Positions 15,884-23,609 of a stretch of DNA of 34,124 nt are shown here, piece after piece. This DNA is from Lacticaseibacillus songhuajiangensis (GTDB lineage Bacteria; Bacillota; Bacilli; Lactobacillales; Lactobacillaceae), in assembly GCF_003946025.1 (NCBI RefSeq), contig NZ_RHNR01000033.1, positions 1-34,124 of the forward strand, in the 5' to 3' direction. How positions within the stretch are numbered: position 1 is the first letter of the stretch; every line of letters begins with the position of its first letter. Position numbers and translations under genes: made by a program. The notes beneath the pieces were generated by a model, which was not told where the DNA came from, did no database searches, and was given only the letters and a program-made list of their open reading frames with translations.

Positions 15884-16215
15884 TGTCCGTCAGCGTGAGT
15901 CCGTGCCCGCAAGGGTGCGCCCTGCACTTCAAACTGTTTTCATACCGCCGCAAGGCGGTGGGTCGGCAACTCCGGTGGTGGTGCGCTTGGGCTGCGCTCC
16001 GGGAACTCCGTCGGGCGGGGACCGCTTCAGCCCGCTGTCGCGGTCTTCCGCTGGCAGAGTTGCCGCAAGAACGGCGTCAACTCCGCGCTCCCGAGATGAT
16101 TGTATGCAGCCACGACGGCAAGAACGGCCGTCCTGTCTCCAAACAATCATCTTTTCGCCCGACTCCGTTCCCTGTGCTTCGCCCAAGCACACCACCACCT
16201 CCGTGGCCGACACGT
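15884..16215 (+). repeat. Structured intergenic repeat, copy B (complete)
   Basis: Begins CTGTCCGTCAGCG four bases after the upstream stop codon. It holds a GCAA-capped hairpin (about 15904-15919), a second one, ACCGCC-GCAA-GGCGGT (about 15944-15960), a long outer foldback (15962-16016 with 16157-16211, roughly three quarters paired), GGGGACCG, a hairpin pairing GAGTTGCCG with CGGC-TCAACTC (about 16056-16083), and an inner stem AGATGATTGT with ACAATCATCT (about 16095-16152). The same order of stems is found in copies A and C with different bases but preserved pairing. No plausible protein frame. Confidence 0.82.
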
Positions 16216-16425
16216 TAATGAGTGGAGAATACCACAGATACCGAGCGACCGCTCATTCAAACGCCGGATCAAAACACAGACCGTAAAACTGGACGACGAC
16301 TACCTCCAGTACTATTAAAGGCCACGATAACGGTATTCAGTGCGCACGGTAAACAGACATCCTGATTCCCGCGTCGACATTTCCCAGTACTTGTCCATTT
16401 GTTTAGTGTTTCCACCAGCTTGACC
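16216..16425. other. Gap between convergent repeats B and C, no gene seen
   Basis: About 210 bp with no supported reading frame, promoter or strong hairpin. TGAAACTTTCA at its right edge (16426-16436) recurs as its complement at 16737-16747 on the other side of copy C and may mark that element's limit. Confidence 0.5.
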
Positions 16426-16770
16426 TGAAACTTTCACCACCATAGTCATGTGAATGCGCGTCGGAACTGGGTCGGATTAGCGACAGCGGACGGGAAGGGT
16501 GTGCGTGCCCACGAAAATGGCAGTGTATGTTTCGCACATGAACTTCGTGCGAAATGTACACCGCCATTTTCGTTAGGAGCGGGATTTTGCCGGCGGGTTT
16601 GCGGCAAAATCGCCAGTGGAAGACAGCGCAGCTGGCTGGAACGGTCCCACGCACACCCTTCCCGGGAGCGAAGCTAATCCGGCCCAGTTCCGACCTTCGG
16701 TCTAACCACTATTTTCAATTCCTGCATCCTTGCGGATGAAAGTTTCATGACTTACGCTGACGGACAGCGT
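16426..16770 (-). repeat. Structured intergenic repeat, copy C (complete)
   Basis: On the minus strand it starts with CTGTCCGTCAGCG (about 16757-16769). It holds a CATCC-GCAA-GGATG hairpin (about 16724-16737) and a small GACC-GAAG-GTC hairpin (about 16691-16702). The outer stem is 22 bp with one G-U (16460-16481 with 16673-16694), and a 17-bp perfect stem follows (16491-16507 with 16648-16664). A 10-bp hairpin GATTTTGCCG/CGGCAAAATC (16583-16611) and a 26-bp inner foldback (16512-16537 with 16547-16572) complete it. It faces copy B tail to tail and starts about 80 bp upstream of the DHA2 exporter gene, reading away from it. Confidence 0.85.
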
Positions 16771-16814
16771 TGCGGGTTTGACTTGGACAAATGCGGGGGA
16801 TAGGTGCAACATAG

Positions 16815-16827
16815 ATAGGTCGCCTAT
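16815..16827. promoter_or_regulatory. Possible operator upstream of DHA2 exporter
   Basis: ATAGG-TCG-CCTAT is a perfect 5-bp inverted repeat 23 bp before the exporter start, and a direct copy of the half-site GATAGGT occurs 14 bp upstream. It overlaps a TATAAC -10-like box (16825-16830). A regulator of the exporter may bind here. Short, so tentative. Confidence 0.35.
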
Positions 16828-16849
16828 AACATAGAAAGAGGCCTTTGCA

Positions 16850-18331
16850 TTGAATAAACATAAAGTCATGATTGTGACGGCAGCGCTGCTGCTGTCCAAC
16901 GCCATGAGTGGTATCGACAGCACCATCGTGAATACGGCCATGCCCGCTATCATCGCGGATCTGCACGGCATCGAGCTGATGGGCTGGGTGGTTGCCATCT
17001 TCCTGCTTGGTACCGCCGTCAGCACGCCGCTCTGGAGCAAACTCGGTGAGCGTGTCGGCAACAAACTGGCTTACCAGCTCGCCGCAGTGTTCTTCGTGCT
17101 GGGCTCCCTTTTGCAGGGGCTCGCACCGAACATGCTGTTCCTGATTATTTCCCGGGCAATTGCCGGTATTGGGAACGGGGGTATGGTGTCGCTGCCTTAC
17201 ATTATCTACGCGCAGCTATATGCTAATCCGCGCAAACGGATGCAGGTGCTGGGATTGGTTTCTGCCAGTTACAGTACCGCCACAATCATTGGTCCGCTTA
17301 TCGGGGGCTACATCGTCGATAGTTTCGGCTGGCACTGGGTGTTCTACCTAAACGTGCCAATTGGGCTAATTTCGGCCATTGCTGTGCAGGTCTTCTTCAA
17401 CGAAAAACGGCGAGCACAGCGCAATACCGCAGTGGACTACCTCGGTGCGGTGCTACTCACAATTGGGCTGAGCGTCTTGCTGACGGCGACCGAATTGATT
17501 GGCGCCGTGGCTGGGTGGATTGTGTTGGCACTTTTCGCCGTGGCACTGGTTGTACTGGCGGCCTTGGTGCGGATTGAGACGCACGCGGCTGACCCAATTA
17601 TTCCGGCGCGACTGTTCCAGAATCATGAGTTACTGATTGATTTTGCACTCTTCATGATTATCTGGGGTGCTTTTATGGGCTTTGCTATCTATGCGCCGAT
17701 GTGGGCACAAGGATTGCTGGGGGTCAGTGCCCTGATTGGTGGTGCGACCCAAATTCCGGCGTCTTTTGCGAATTTTGCCGGATCCGGGGTGGTGGCGCCA
17801 CTGCGGCGGCGCTTTAGTCCGCAGCAAGTAGTTGCCATTGGCACCTGGACGCTCACCGCTGCCTTTGTCATCATGGCCTTACTTGGCAAGAACGGTGCTT
17901 ACTGGTTACTGCTGGTGGCCGGCGCGTTGCAGGGATTTGGCAACGGGGCCTGTTTCAACGAATTACAGGTCAAAGTGCAACAGGACGCGGACCCGCAGGA
18001 CGTGCCATCTGCGACCTCCTTCAGTTTCTTAATTCGAATGCTGAGTCAGACTTTCATCGCCTCGATTTTTGGCATCATCATGAACCATGCGTTGCGGCGC
18101 GGCGTGCAGACGTCTGGCGGCCAGATTAGCATGAAGATGATGAACAAATTGAGCGATGCCGGTAGTGCCAAAACACTGCCACAGTACCTGTTACCGGCGA
18201 TGCGCACCATCATGCATAATGGGTTGCACAACATTATGTTGCTGTCGCTGGTCATGATGCTGGTCGCTGCAGGCATTAACTTGTGGGCGCTGCGTCGGGA
18301 ACGACGACAGCGTGCGCAGGCCACTGCTTAA
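16850..18331 (+). CDS. MFS drug exporter, DHA2 (EmrB/QacA) type
   Basis: A 493-residue integral membrane protein with about fourteen membrane segments. Family motifs are clear: SGIDSTIVNTAMPAI (residues 21-35, the DHA2 motif D1), LWSKLGERVGNK (motif A), and IGPLIGGYIVDSFGWHWVFY followed by LNVPIG (motif C region). Members export drugs, dyes or bile salts using the proton gradient. The start is a TTG at 16850, supported by GAGG 8 nt upstream; the next ATG (16868) would trim the first segment. It is monocistronic, with a terminator after it. No regulator gene adjoins, but an inverted repeat lies near the start. Substrate unknown. Confidence 0.9.
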   Translation: MNKHKVMIVTAALLLSNAMSGIDSTIVNTAMPAIIADLHGIELMGWVVAIFLLGTAVSTPLWSKLGERVGNKLAYQLAAVFFVLGSLLQGLAPNMLFLIISRAIAGIGNGGMVSLPYIIYAQLYANPRKRMQVLGLVSASYSTATIIGPLIGGYIVDSFGWHWVFYLNVPIGLISAIAVQVFFNEKRRAQRNTAVDYLGAVLLTIGLSVLLTATELIGAVAGWIVLALFAVALVVLAALVRIETHAADPIIPARLFQNHELLIDFALFMIIWGAFMGFAIYAPMWAQGLLGVSALIGGATQIPASFANFAGSGVVAPLRRRFSPQQVVAIGTWTLTAAFVIMALLGKNGAYWLLLVAGALQGFGNGACFNELQVKVQQDADPQDVPSATSFSFLIRMLSQTFIASIFGIIMNHALRRGVQTSGGQISMKMMNKLSDAGSAKTLPQYLLPAMRTIMHNGLHNIMLLSLVMMLVAAGINLWALRRERRQRAQATA

Positions 18332-18361
18332 ACCAGGTCGAGGGCAACCAATGTCGAGGAA

Positions 18362-18401
18362 AACGACCGTGACTTTGCTGAGTCATGGCCGTTCTTTTTT
18401 T
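18362..18401 (+). terminator. Terminator after DHA2 exporter
   Basis: AACGACCGTGACT (18362-18374) pairs with AGTCATGGCCGTT (18381-18393) with two mismatched positions, followed by a run of seven T. Confidence 0.85.
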
Positions 18402-18495
18402 GCGAATTAATTCGTCTAAAATGGACCAAACGTTGCAGATATACAAATAAGTGAACGTTTCACCTTGAATCTGCAAAATAAAGCGGACTGTGTTA

Positions 18496-18524
18496 TTGTT
18501 ACGCACTCGTTCAGGTGGTATATT
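18496..18524 (+). promoter_or_regulatory. Promoter of the secreted-protein gene
   Basis: TTGTTA (18496-18501), 17-nt spacer, TATATT (18519-18524), ending 24 bp before the ATG. Confidence 0.65.
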
Positions 18525-18548
18525 TTTTGCGAGGAGGAGTTAATTCAT

Positions 18549-19976
18549 ATGAAGAAGAATCTATTAGCGACGACTGGTGTCGTGCTCAGCATGCTTGCTG
18601 CCGGCGCCCTGTTTACAACCACTAACAGCGCAAATAATTCCGTTTCCGCTGCTAGCAACATTCAAGTTAAATCTAACTACGGTGCGCGTTCGAACGCGAC
18701 CGTCAACGTCAAAGGTGTCAAAGGGGTTGCGGACAAGAAGTACAGCACCAAGAGTTCCACAACCGCGCGGACTTACAAGGTAACTGCGGGGACCAACAAG
18801 GGGACTTCTTGGAAGACTGCCTTTTTCCTGCCACAAAAGGCCATTACCAGCACGAATAACCCTAGCAACAAGAAACAGACTTACTTTGCCGGTTCCGCTG
18901 CCCAAGGGTTCGCGATGGACCGGTCTGGTAACATGTACCTGGCATTCTCCCGCCGGAACAGTAATGGTGCCAAGACCGGTTACCTCTACGGTGGTTACAT
19001 CATGCGTTTGGACACCACGGCATTGGCTAAGCTGAAGGCCAACCCGAAGCTGCTGATATCTAAGCCAACCGCACTGCTTAGCGGCAAGCACATGCGTTTC
19101 TCCAACCTGGACAGCGCCTTTTGCAGTGGTAGTCTGGCTTACGATCCTGCCAGCAAGAAGGTGAAGTTCTTCGTTGCCTTTAGTAAGGGCGGCGACAGCT
19201 ACCTGAAGTCGCACCCTGTGCAGATGGCGACTGTGAACCCAACGACGCTGAAGCGCGAATCCACGGCTAAGTTCTACCTCTACGATGCCCTGAGCAAGCA
19301 CTACAGCGCACCTAATGTCCTGGCCTTTGATAACAGTGGTAACTTCTACACCGCCGCTGCTGCCTCTTTGCTCACGACTAAGGGGACGGCTTACATCATC
19401 ACGCAGGGCAAGCGCTCTGGTTCGAGCTACAAGGTGGAACAACTTGGCATGTCCATCAAGCCAGTTCTTTCTACTCAGCTCCAGGGGATTTCCATCGACG
19501 GTGACCGCTTCTACATCAACTCTAACTCGGCTTACATGAGTTTCAGTTTGAGCAACTACCTCAAGAACGCCATGACGCCAAGCAAGGCGGGCAGTGCACA
19601 GTCTTGGATGGGTGTTGAAGCCAACCAGCTGTCTGGCAACCGTGAAACCGAAAACTACGCAGCCCTAAATGGCACGAAGTACGGTGTTCTGACTTACCCG
19701 AACGAAGTGATCATGTCGGCAGCGGCGAAGAAGCCTGCTGCTAAGAAGACGGCTTCCAAGACCGTGCAGGTGGTTTACCACCCCGGCTACGGGATTGCCA
19801 TCTGGAACACTTACAAGGATGGCCGCAAGGTTGTTAAACGCAACGGCAAAATGGTCACCTTGAAGCACGGGACCAAGTGGAAGTACTTCACCAAGGTCAG
19901 CTACAAGGGGACAAACTGGTACAACCTCGGTGGTGCCCAGTGGCTCCAGGGAACCTATCTGAAGGAAGTTAAGTAA
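18549..19976 (+). CDS. Secreted cell-surface protein of unknown function with C-terminal wall-binding-like domain
   Basis: A 475-residue exported protein. The signal peptide is clear: MKKN, a hydrophobic core LLATTGVVLSMLAAGALF, and a likely cut near SVSA/AS (about residues 34-36). Residues 100-370 look like a repeated beta structure with units such as GFAMDRSGNMYLAFSRR and VLAFDNSGNFYTAAA, suggestive of a beta-propeller or lectin-like fold. A Lys/Ala-rich linker (about 393-405) leads to a C-terminal domain of about 70 residues (HPGYGIAIWNTYKDGR, LKHGTKWKYF, GTNWYNLGGAQWLQGTYL). That domain resembles SLAP or bacterial SH3-type wall-binding modules of lactobacilli. The start at 18549 has GAGGAGGAG upstream; the longer frame is rejected. 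Own promoter and terminator. Confidence 0.8.
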   Translation: MKKNLLATTGVVLSMLAAGALFTTTNSANNSVSAASNIQVKSNYGARSNATVNVKGVKGVADKKYSTKSSTTARTYKVTAGTNKGTSWKTAFFLPQKAITSTNNPSNKKQTYFAGSAAQGFAMDRSGNMYLAFSRRNSNGAKTGYLYGGYIMRLDTTALAKLKANPKLLISKPTALLSGKHMRFSNLDSAFCSGSLAYDPASKKVKFFVAFSKGGDSYLKSHPVQMATVNPTTLKRESTAKFYLYDALSKHYSAPNVLAFDNSGNFYTAAAASLLTTKGTAYIITQGKRSGSSYKVEQLGMSIKPVLSTQLQGISIDGDRFYINSNSAYMSFSLSNYLKNAMTPSKAGSAQSWMGVEANQLSGNRETENYAALNGTKYGVLTYPNEVIMSAAAKKPAAKKTASKTVQVVYHPGYGIAIWNTYKDGRKVVKRNGKMVTLKHGTKWKYFTKVSYKGTNWYNLGGAQWLQGTYLKEVK

Positions 19977-19988
19977 AGCGTGTGATTA

Positions 19989-20040
19989 ACGTCTCATTTG
20001 CGAATTTTGGGCGACAAAATTCGGGGTGAAACGTTTTTAT
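19989..20040 (+). terminator. Terminator after the secreted-protein gene
   Basis: CGAATTTTG pairs with CAAAATTCG around a GGCGA loop, extended by TCA/TGA and AACGT/ACGTT pairs (about 19989-20034), followed by TTTTTAT. Confidence 0.75.
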
Positions 20041-20099
20041 ATGGTTTGAGTGAATGGCAGTTCACATTTTTGCTCAAAAAAATTCCGCTCGTTCAGAGC

Positions 20100-20133
20100 C
20101 GGCAAAATGCCGGTATAACGCGAATTGATTCGC
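20100..20133. other. Two short perfect hairpins in the gap before brnQ
   Basis: CCGGCA-AAA-TGCCGG (about 20099-20114) and GCGAAT-TG-ATTCGC (about 20119-20133) follow each other without a T-tract. No gene lies between 19977 and 20566. Confidence 0.5.
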
Positions 20134-20195
20134 TTTCAAATATGCAATCCGAAATATAAATTGCAAGTAAATGAGAATTAATTGTGCAAAAAGTG

Positions 20196-20224
20196 TTGAC
20201 GTGCGTCTGATTTTAATTTAAAGT
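20196..20224 (+). promoter_or_regulatory. Promoter of T-box/brnQ
   Basis: TTGACG (20196-20201), 17-nt spacer, TAAAGT (20219-20224), placed just upstream of the T-box RNA. Confidence 0.65.
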
Positions 20225-20249
20225 ACAGACATCATCTAATCAGACAAAA

Positions 20250-20523
20250 GACAAAGCGTAGCAGGAGGAGTCAGTAGCGCGTTTCAGTGAGCCGCAGTTA
20301 GTGAGAAGCGGTAACGTTAAGCTGGTGAAAGTAGGCTACAAGTTTCCACCGTGACCGTCAGGAAGTGGTGGATGGGATTGCGCCCATTACAGCAATGAAG
20401 TATCGCCGGTGTCCGGAGCCGGCCGTACTTTTTGAGGCACTACTGGTGACGGTAGTACGATGTAAGGTGGTACAGCGCCCAGGCGCCCTTAGCAATGATT
20501 CAATTGCTAGGGGCGCTTTTTTT
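20250..20523 (+). promoter_or_regulatory. T-box riboswitch controlling brnQ
   Basis: A tRNA-sensing leader. Stem I features are visible: AGTAGC near its base, two AGTGAG motifs and the apical GGTGAAAG. Then come stem II/III hairpins (for example ACTAC/GTAGT near 20440-20457) and the T-box core AAGGTGGTACAGCG (20464-20477). The terminator GCGCCCTTAGCAA (20483-20495) with TTGCTAGGGGCGC (20504-20516) is followed by seven T. Uncharged tRNA would bind TGGT in the core and stabilise the antiterminator. The specifier codon is uncertain; GTC (Val) at 20357-20359 fits the position and the branched-chain transporter downstream. Confidence 0.85.
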
Positions 20524-20566
20524 GTCCGCGTCATAGTCTGCACTTATTAATTCGGAGGTAGTCAAC

Positions 20567-21952
20567 ATGGAAAGTACTAAAAACAAACTTTCACGTCGTC
20601 AGTACATTATTTTGGGATCAATGTTGTTTGGGCTCTTCTTCGGGGCCGGCAACCTGATTTTCCCGATTCACCTCGGGCAAATCTCTGGTAGCAACTGGCT
20701 GCCTGCCGCCATCGGCTTCCTGCTCTCCGCAGTTTGCCTGCCACTGCTTTCCATTCTCGCCATCTCAATGACGCGCAGTGACAGCATGTACCACCTGGCC
20801 CGGCCAGTAGGGAAGGGCTTCGCACTCTTCTTCCTCATCTGCACGCACGCCAGCTTGGGCCTGCTGATTGCGTCCCCACGTACCGCGACGGTTTCCTTCG
20901 AAATCGGTATCAAGCCTTTCATCGCCAGTGGCATGCAACACACAGCACTGATCATCTACTCCCTGATTTTCTTCACGATTACTTACTTCCTGTCCCGCAA
21001 CCAGTCCAAGATGACCAGTTACGTGGGCAAGATTCTTAACCCATTCCTGATTCTGCTTCTGGTGGCCGTTTTCGCCACCGCCTTCATCATCAAAGGTGAC
21101 GGTGCAACGCTCGGGACTATCGGCAAAATGAATGCCGGTGGCAGCAACATGATCAACGGCTTCCTCCAGGGTTACAACACCATGGACGCGCTGGCTGGTC
21201 TCGGTTTTGGGGTTACCATCGTTACCGCACTGAGCTTCTTCGGCATCACCGGGACCAACGAACGGTCTAAGTCCGTTGCCAAAATCGGCAGTATCTCCAT
21301 GGGCCTTGAAGCCATCATCTACGCCTTGCTGATTGCGCTGGGTGCTATCTCTACGACCTTTACCAAGACCACAGCTAACGGTGGTCCCGCATTTTCCGCC
21401 ATCATGAACCACTACACCGGGATCATCGGGACTTCAATGCTCGCCGCCATGGCCATCCTGGCCTGCCTGACCACGTCCATTGGGCTGGTAACTTCCTTCT
21501 CGCAGGACCTCGGCAAGCGTTTCCCTAAGATTGGGTTCAAGCGCTTCTTGCCTTTCACCTGCATCGGCGGGTTCCTCATCTCCAACTTTGGTTTGAACGA
21601 AATCATCGCCCTGTCCACACCAATTCTGATGTTGCTGTACCCACTGGCCATTGGCTTGATTCTCCTCGGCGTTATGCACCCATTCATTGGTAAGTCACCA
21701 ATCATTTACAAGGCCACGATTGGTCTGACCTTGATTCCTGCTATCCTCGATGCCATTCACGCACTGCCACCATTCTTCGCGAACATGGGTCTCTTCAAGG
21801 CAATTGACAGCTTCTCCACAAGTTACATTCCTTGGTTCAGTATCGGGATGGACTTTGTACCATTCCTGCTGATCGGCTTCATCGCCGGCCTCATCATTAA
21901 CAAGTTTGCCAAGCAGCCAATGCGCAGCACTTCCGCTAGTGAAATCGACTAA
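20567..21952 (+). CDS. brnQ: Branched-chain amino acid transport system carrier protein
   Basis: A 461-residue LIVCS-family sodium- or proton-coupled importer of Leu, Ile and Val with about twelve membrane segments. The N-terminal GSMLFGLFFGAGNLIFPIHL (about residues 16-35) is the BrnQ signature, and LGFGVTIVTALSFFGI lies in the middle of the protein. Length is typical (about 440-460). GGAGGT lies 7 nt upstream of the ATG. It is controlled by the T-box at 20250-20523, so uptake should rise when the cognate tRNA is uncharged. Three short hairpins and a bidirectional terminator follow. Confidence 0.95.
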   Translation: MESTKNKLSRRQYIILGSMLFGLFFGAGNLIFPIHLGQISGSNWLPAAIGFLLSAVCLPLLSILAISMTRSDSMYHLARPVGKGFALFFLICTHASLGLLIASPRTATVSFEIGIKPFIASGMQHTALIIYSLIFFTITYFLSRNQSKMTSYVGKILNPFLILLLVAVFATAFIIKGDGATLGTIGKMNAGGSNMINGFLQGYNTMDALAGLGFGVTIVTALSFFGITGTNERSKSVAKIGSISMGLEAIIYALLIALGAISTTFTKTTANGGPAFSAIMNHYTGIIGTSMLAAMAILACLTTSIGLVTSFSQDLGKRFPKIGFKRFLPFTCIGGFLISNFGLNEIIALSTPILMLLYPLAIGLILLGVMHPFIGKSPIIYKATIGLTLIPAILDAIHALPPFFANMGLFKAIDSFSTSYIPWFSIGMDFVPFLLIGFIAGLIINKFAKQPMRSTSASEID

Positions 21953-21996
21953 ACAGCTGCAACACATATTCCGGCAACCACCGAATGCATATGCAC

Positions 21997-22067
21997 CACT
22001 GGCTCAGCGCTGCCAGTGCTGGACCACCACATAGACGCCCTGCGTCACAGAACCCGCTCTGCGCGGG
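21997..22067. other. Three consecutive short hairpins downstream of brnQ
   Basis: CACTGGC/GCCAGTG (21997-22018), GACGC/GCGTC (22034-22046) and CCCGC/GCGGG (22053-22067) stand in a row before the terminator at 22092. None has a T-tract. Meaning unknown; possibly an mRNA 3'-end structure. Confidence 0.45.
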
Positions 22068-22091
22068 ACACATAACACATAACATAAAAAC

Positions 22092-22132
22092 AATCCGCTC
22101 GTTAGTCTTTATGACTAGCGGGCGGATTTTAT
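22092..22132. terminator. Bidirectional terminator between brnQ and tetR
   Basis: AATCCGCTCGTTAGTC (22092-22107) pairs with GACTAGCGGGCGGATT (22113-22128). An A-run precedes it and a T-run follows it. Confidence 0.85.
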
Positions 22133-22149
22133 TTTCTGGGAAATGACCC

Positions 22150-22764
22150 TTACTTGGAAATGGTGATGCCCAAAATATCGTAAGGCGACAGGTACAGTGC
22201 GCGCATGATGAGTGCGGCGACCGCGTCTTGAGGCATATCGTCCGCGCTGACGAGCCAGGTGGTCACGATGGTCATAATCGCGTTCGTAACCAGGTTTAGG
22301 GCGTACTCACGGGGAATGTCATGGCGAAAATTGCCGTTACCCTTCACACGCGTCAATTCCTTGACGATGGCGGTTTGCAACCGCGCGGTGACATCGCGGG
22401 TGAAGTCGGGGTCGCCGTTGATGCCGAACAGAAAGCGAAGCAGTTCCTTATCTTCGGCCGCCAGTGCGATAACATCCGTGATGATGGGGTAAGGGCGGCC
22501 TTTCGTCCATTCCCGGTAATCCATGGCGCCATCGATTTCGTTAGTCAACAGTTGCTGCAGCCGATTCGTGAAGTAGGTTTCGAGCTGCGTGACCAGATCC
22601 TCTTTATCTAGGTAGTGCAAATAGAAAGTGCCCCGGCTGATACCGCTGGCGCGCGTCAGGTCACTCACGGTAATTTGGGTGAGTGGCTTGGTACTGCCAA
22701 CGTGTACCAATGCGGCCGTGATTGCCGCTTTGGTTTTAGCAATTCGTTCCTGTTGGGTGGGCAT
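22150..22764 (-). CDS. TetR/AcrR family transcriptional regulator
   Basis: A 204-residue regulator. The N-terminal helix-turn-helix (about residues 8-55) reads TKAAITAALVHVGSTKPLTQ followed by ITVSDLTRASGISRGTFYLHYLDKEDL; the F-Y-x-H-Y pattern is typical. The C-terminal part resembles the DhaS-like/TetR_C type with a conserved aromatic pattern. The start is the ATG at 22764, with GGAGG 5 nt upstream; an earlier ATG lies inside that ribosome site. It is divergent from the ABC/FtsX pair, with 130 bp between the start codons, and probably represses that pair. Family sure, target inferred. Confidence 0.9.
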   Translation of the reverse strand: MPTQQERIAKTKAAITAALVHVGSTKPLTQITVSDLTRASGISRGTFYLHYLDKEDLVTQLETYFTNRLQQLLTNEIDGAMDYREWTKGRPYPIITDVIALAAEDKELLRFLFGINGDPDFTRDVTARLQTAIVKELTRVKGNGNFRHDIPREYALNLVTNAIMTIVTTWLVSADDMPQDAVAALIMRALYLSPYDILGITISK

Positions 22765-22848
22765 AATGACCTCCATCTTTTTACTGAACACATTTTTGAA
22801 AACTGCTCATAGAATTTTGCCGTGCGCATGCTTTAATGACTTCGTAAG

Positions 22849-22858
22849 TTAATTAACA
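22849..22858. promoter_or_regulatory. Palindrome in the tetR/ABC divergent region
   Basis: GTTAATTAAC is a perfect 10-bp palindrome, and TTAAT/ATTAA half-sites recur about 15 bp further right. It may be the operator of the divergent TetR. Short and AT-rich, so weak. Confidence 0.3.
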
Positions 22859-22894
22859 CGTTGTTCATTATTAACTAAGCGGAGGAGAAGTGCA

Positions 22895-23599
22895 ATGACA
22901 GCTTTCATTTCTGTTCAAAATGAAGTCAAAACATACGGCACCGGTGATAACGCGGTAACCGCCAACAAGGACATTAGTTTCGAGATCGAACCTGGAGAGC
23001 TCACCATTATTCTGGGGGCATCCGGGGCCGGGAAGTCGACCCTGCTGAACGTGCTGGGCGGCATGGATCACCTAACTAGCGGCAGTGTCAACGTCAACGG
23101 GGTGGAATTGGGTAATCTTGATACCCGCGGGTTAACGACCTACCGGCGCAAGCAGGTCGGGTTTGTGTTTCAGTTTTACAACCTGGTGCAGAACTTGACC
23201 ACAACGGAAAACGTTGAACTGGCATCCGAGATTGCGGACAACGCCATGGACGCCACTGCGGCGCTAACCACGGTTGGTCTGGAAAAACGCACCCGCAACT
23301 TTCCGGCGCAATTATCTGGCGGGGAGCAGCAGCGTGTGGCGATTGCGCGTGCTATTGCGAAGAACCCTGACCTTTTGCTCGCGGACGAACCAACTGGGGC
23401 GCTGGACTACAAGACGGGGAAGAAAATCCTACAGTTGTTCCAGGATTACACGCGTCAGTCCGGGAAGAATGTCATCATCGTCACCCATAACTCGATGATT
23501 CGGCCGATGGCAGACCACGTGATTGAAATCGCAGACGGTCAGGTGAAGGCCGACGAGCGCAACGCAAAACCAACCCCCGTAGCGGAATTGGAATGGTAG
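22895..23599 (+). CDS. ABC transporter ATP-binding protein, MacB/LolD type
   Basis: A 234-residue ATPase with Walker [10 protein letters not shown] (about residues 42-50), Q-loop VFQFYNLVQ, signature [15 protein letters not shown] (about 143-157), Walker [13 protein letters not shown] and the H-loop THN. The sequence type is that of the MacB/LolD group, which works with FtsX-domain permeases in mechanotransmission or export of peptides, lipids or drugs. CGGAGGAG precedes the ATG. The permease follows after 10 bp. The divergent TetR gene probably controls both. Confidence 0.93.
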   Translation: MTAFISVQNEVKTYGTGDNAVTANKDISFEIEPGELTIILGASGAGKSTLLNVLGGMDHLTSGSVNVNGVELGNLDTRGLTTYRRKQVGFVFQFYNLVQNLTTTENVELASEIADNAMDATAALTTVGLEKRTRNFPAQLSGGEQQRVAIARAIAKNPDLLLADEPTGALDYKTGKKILQLFQDYTRQSGKNVIIVTHNSMIRPMADHVIEIADGQVKADERNAKPTPVAELEW

Positions 23600-23609
23600 G
23601 TGTGCAGAA

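Noticed and set aside
15895..16318. Overlapping frames of 72-127 codons in repeat copy B
   Set aside because: They cross a conserved foldback, disagree between copies and lack ribosome sites; the element looks noncoding.
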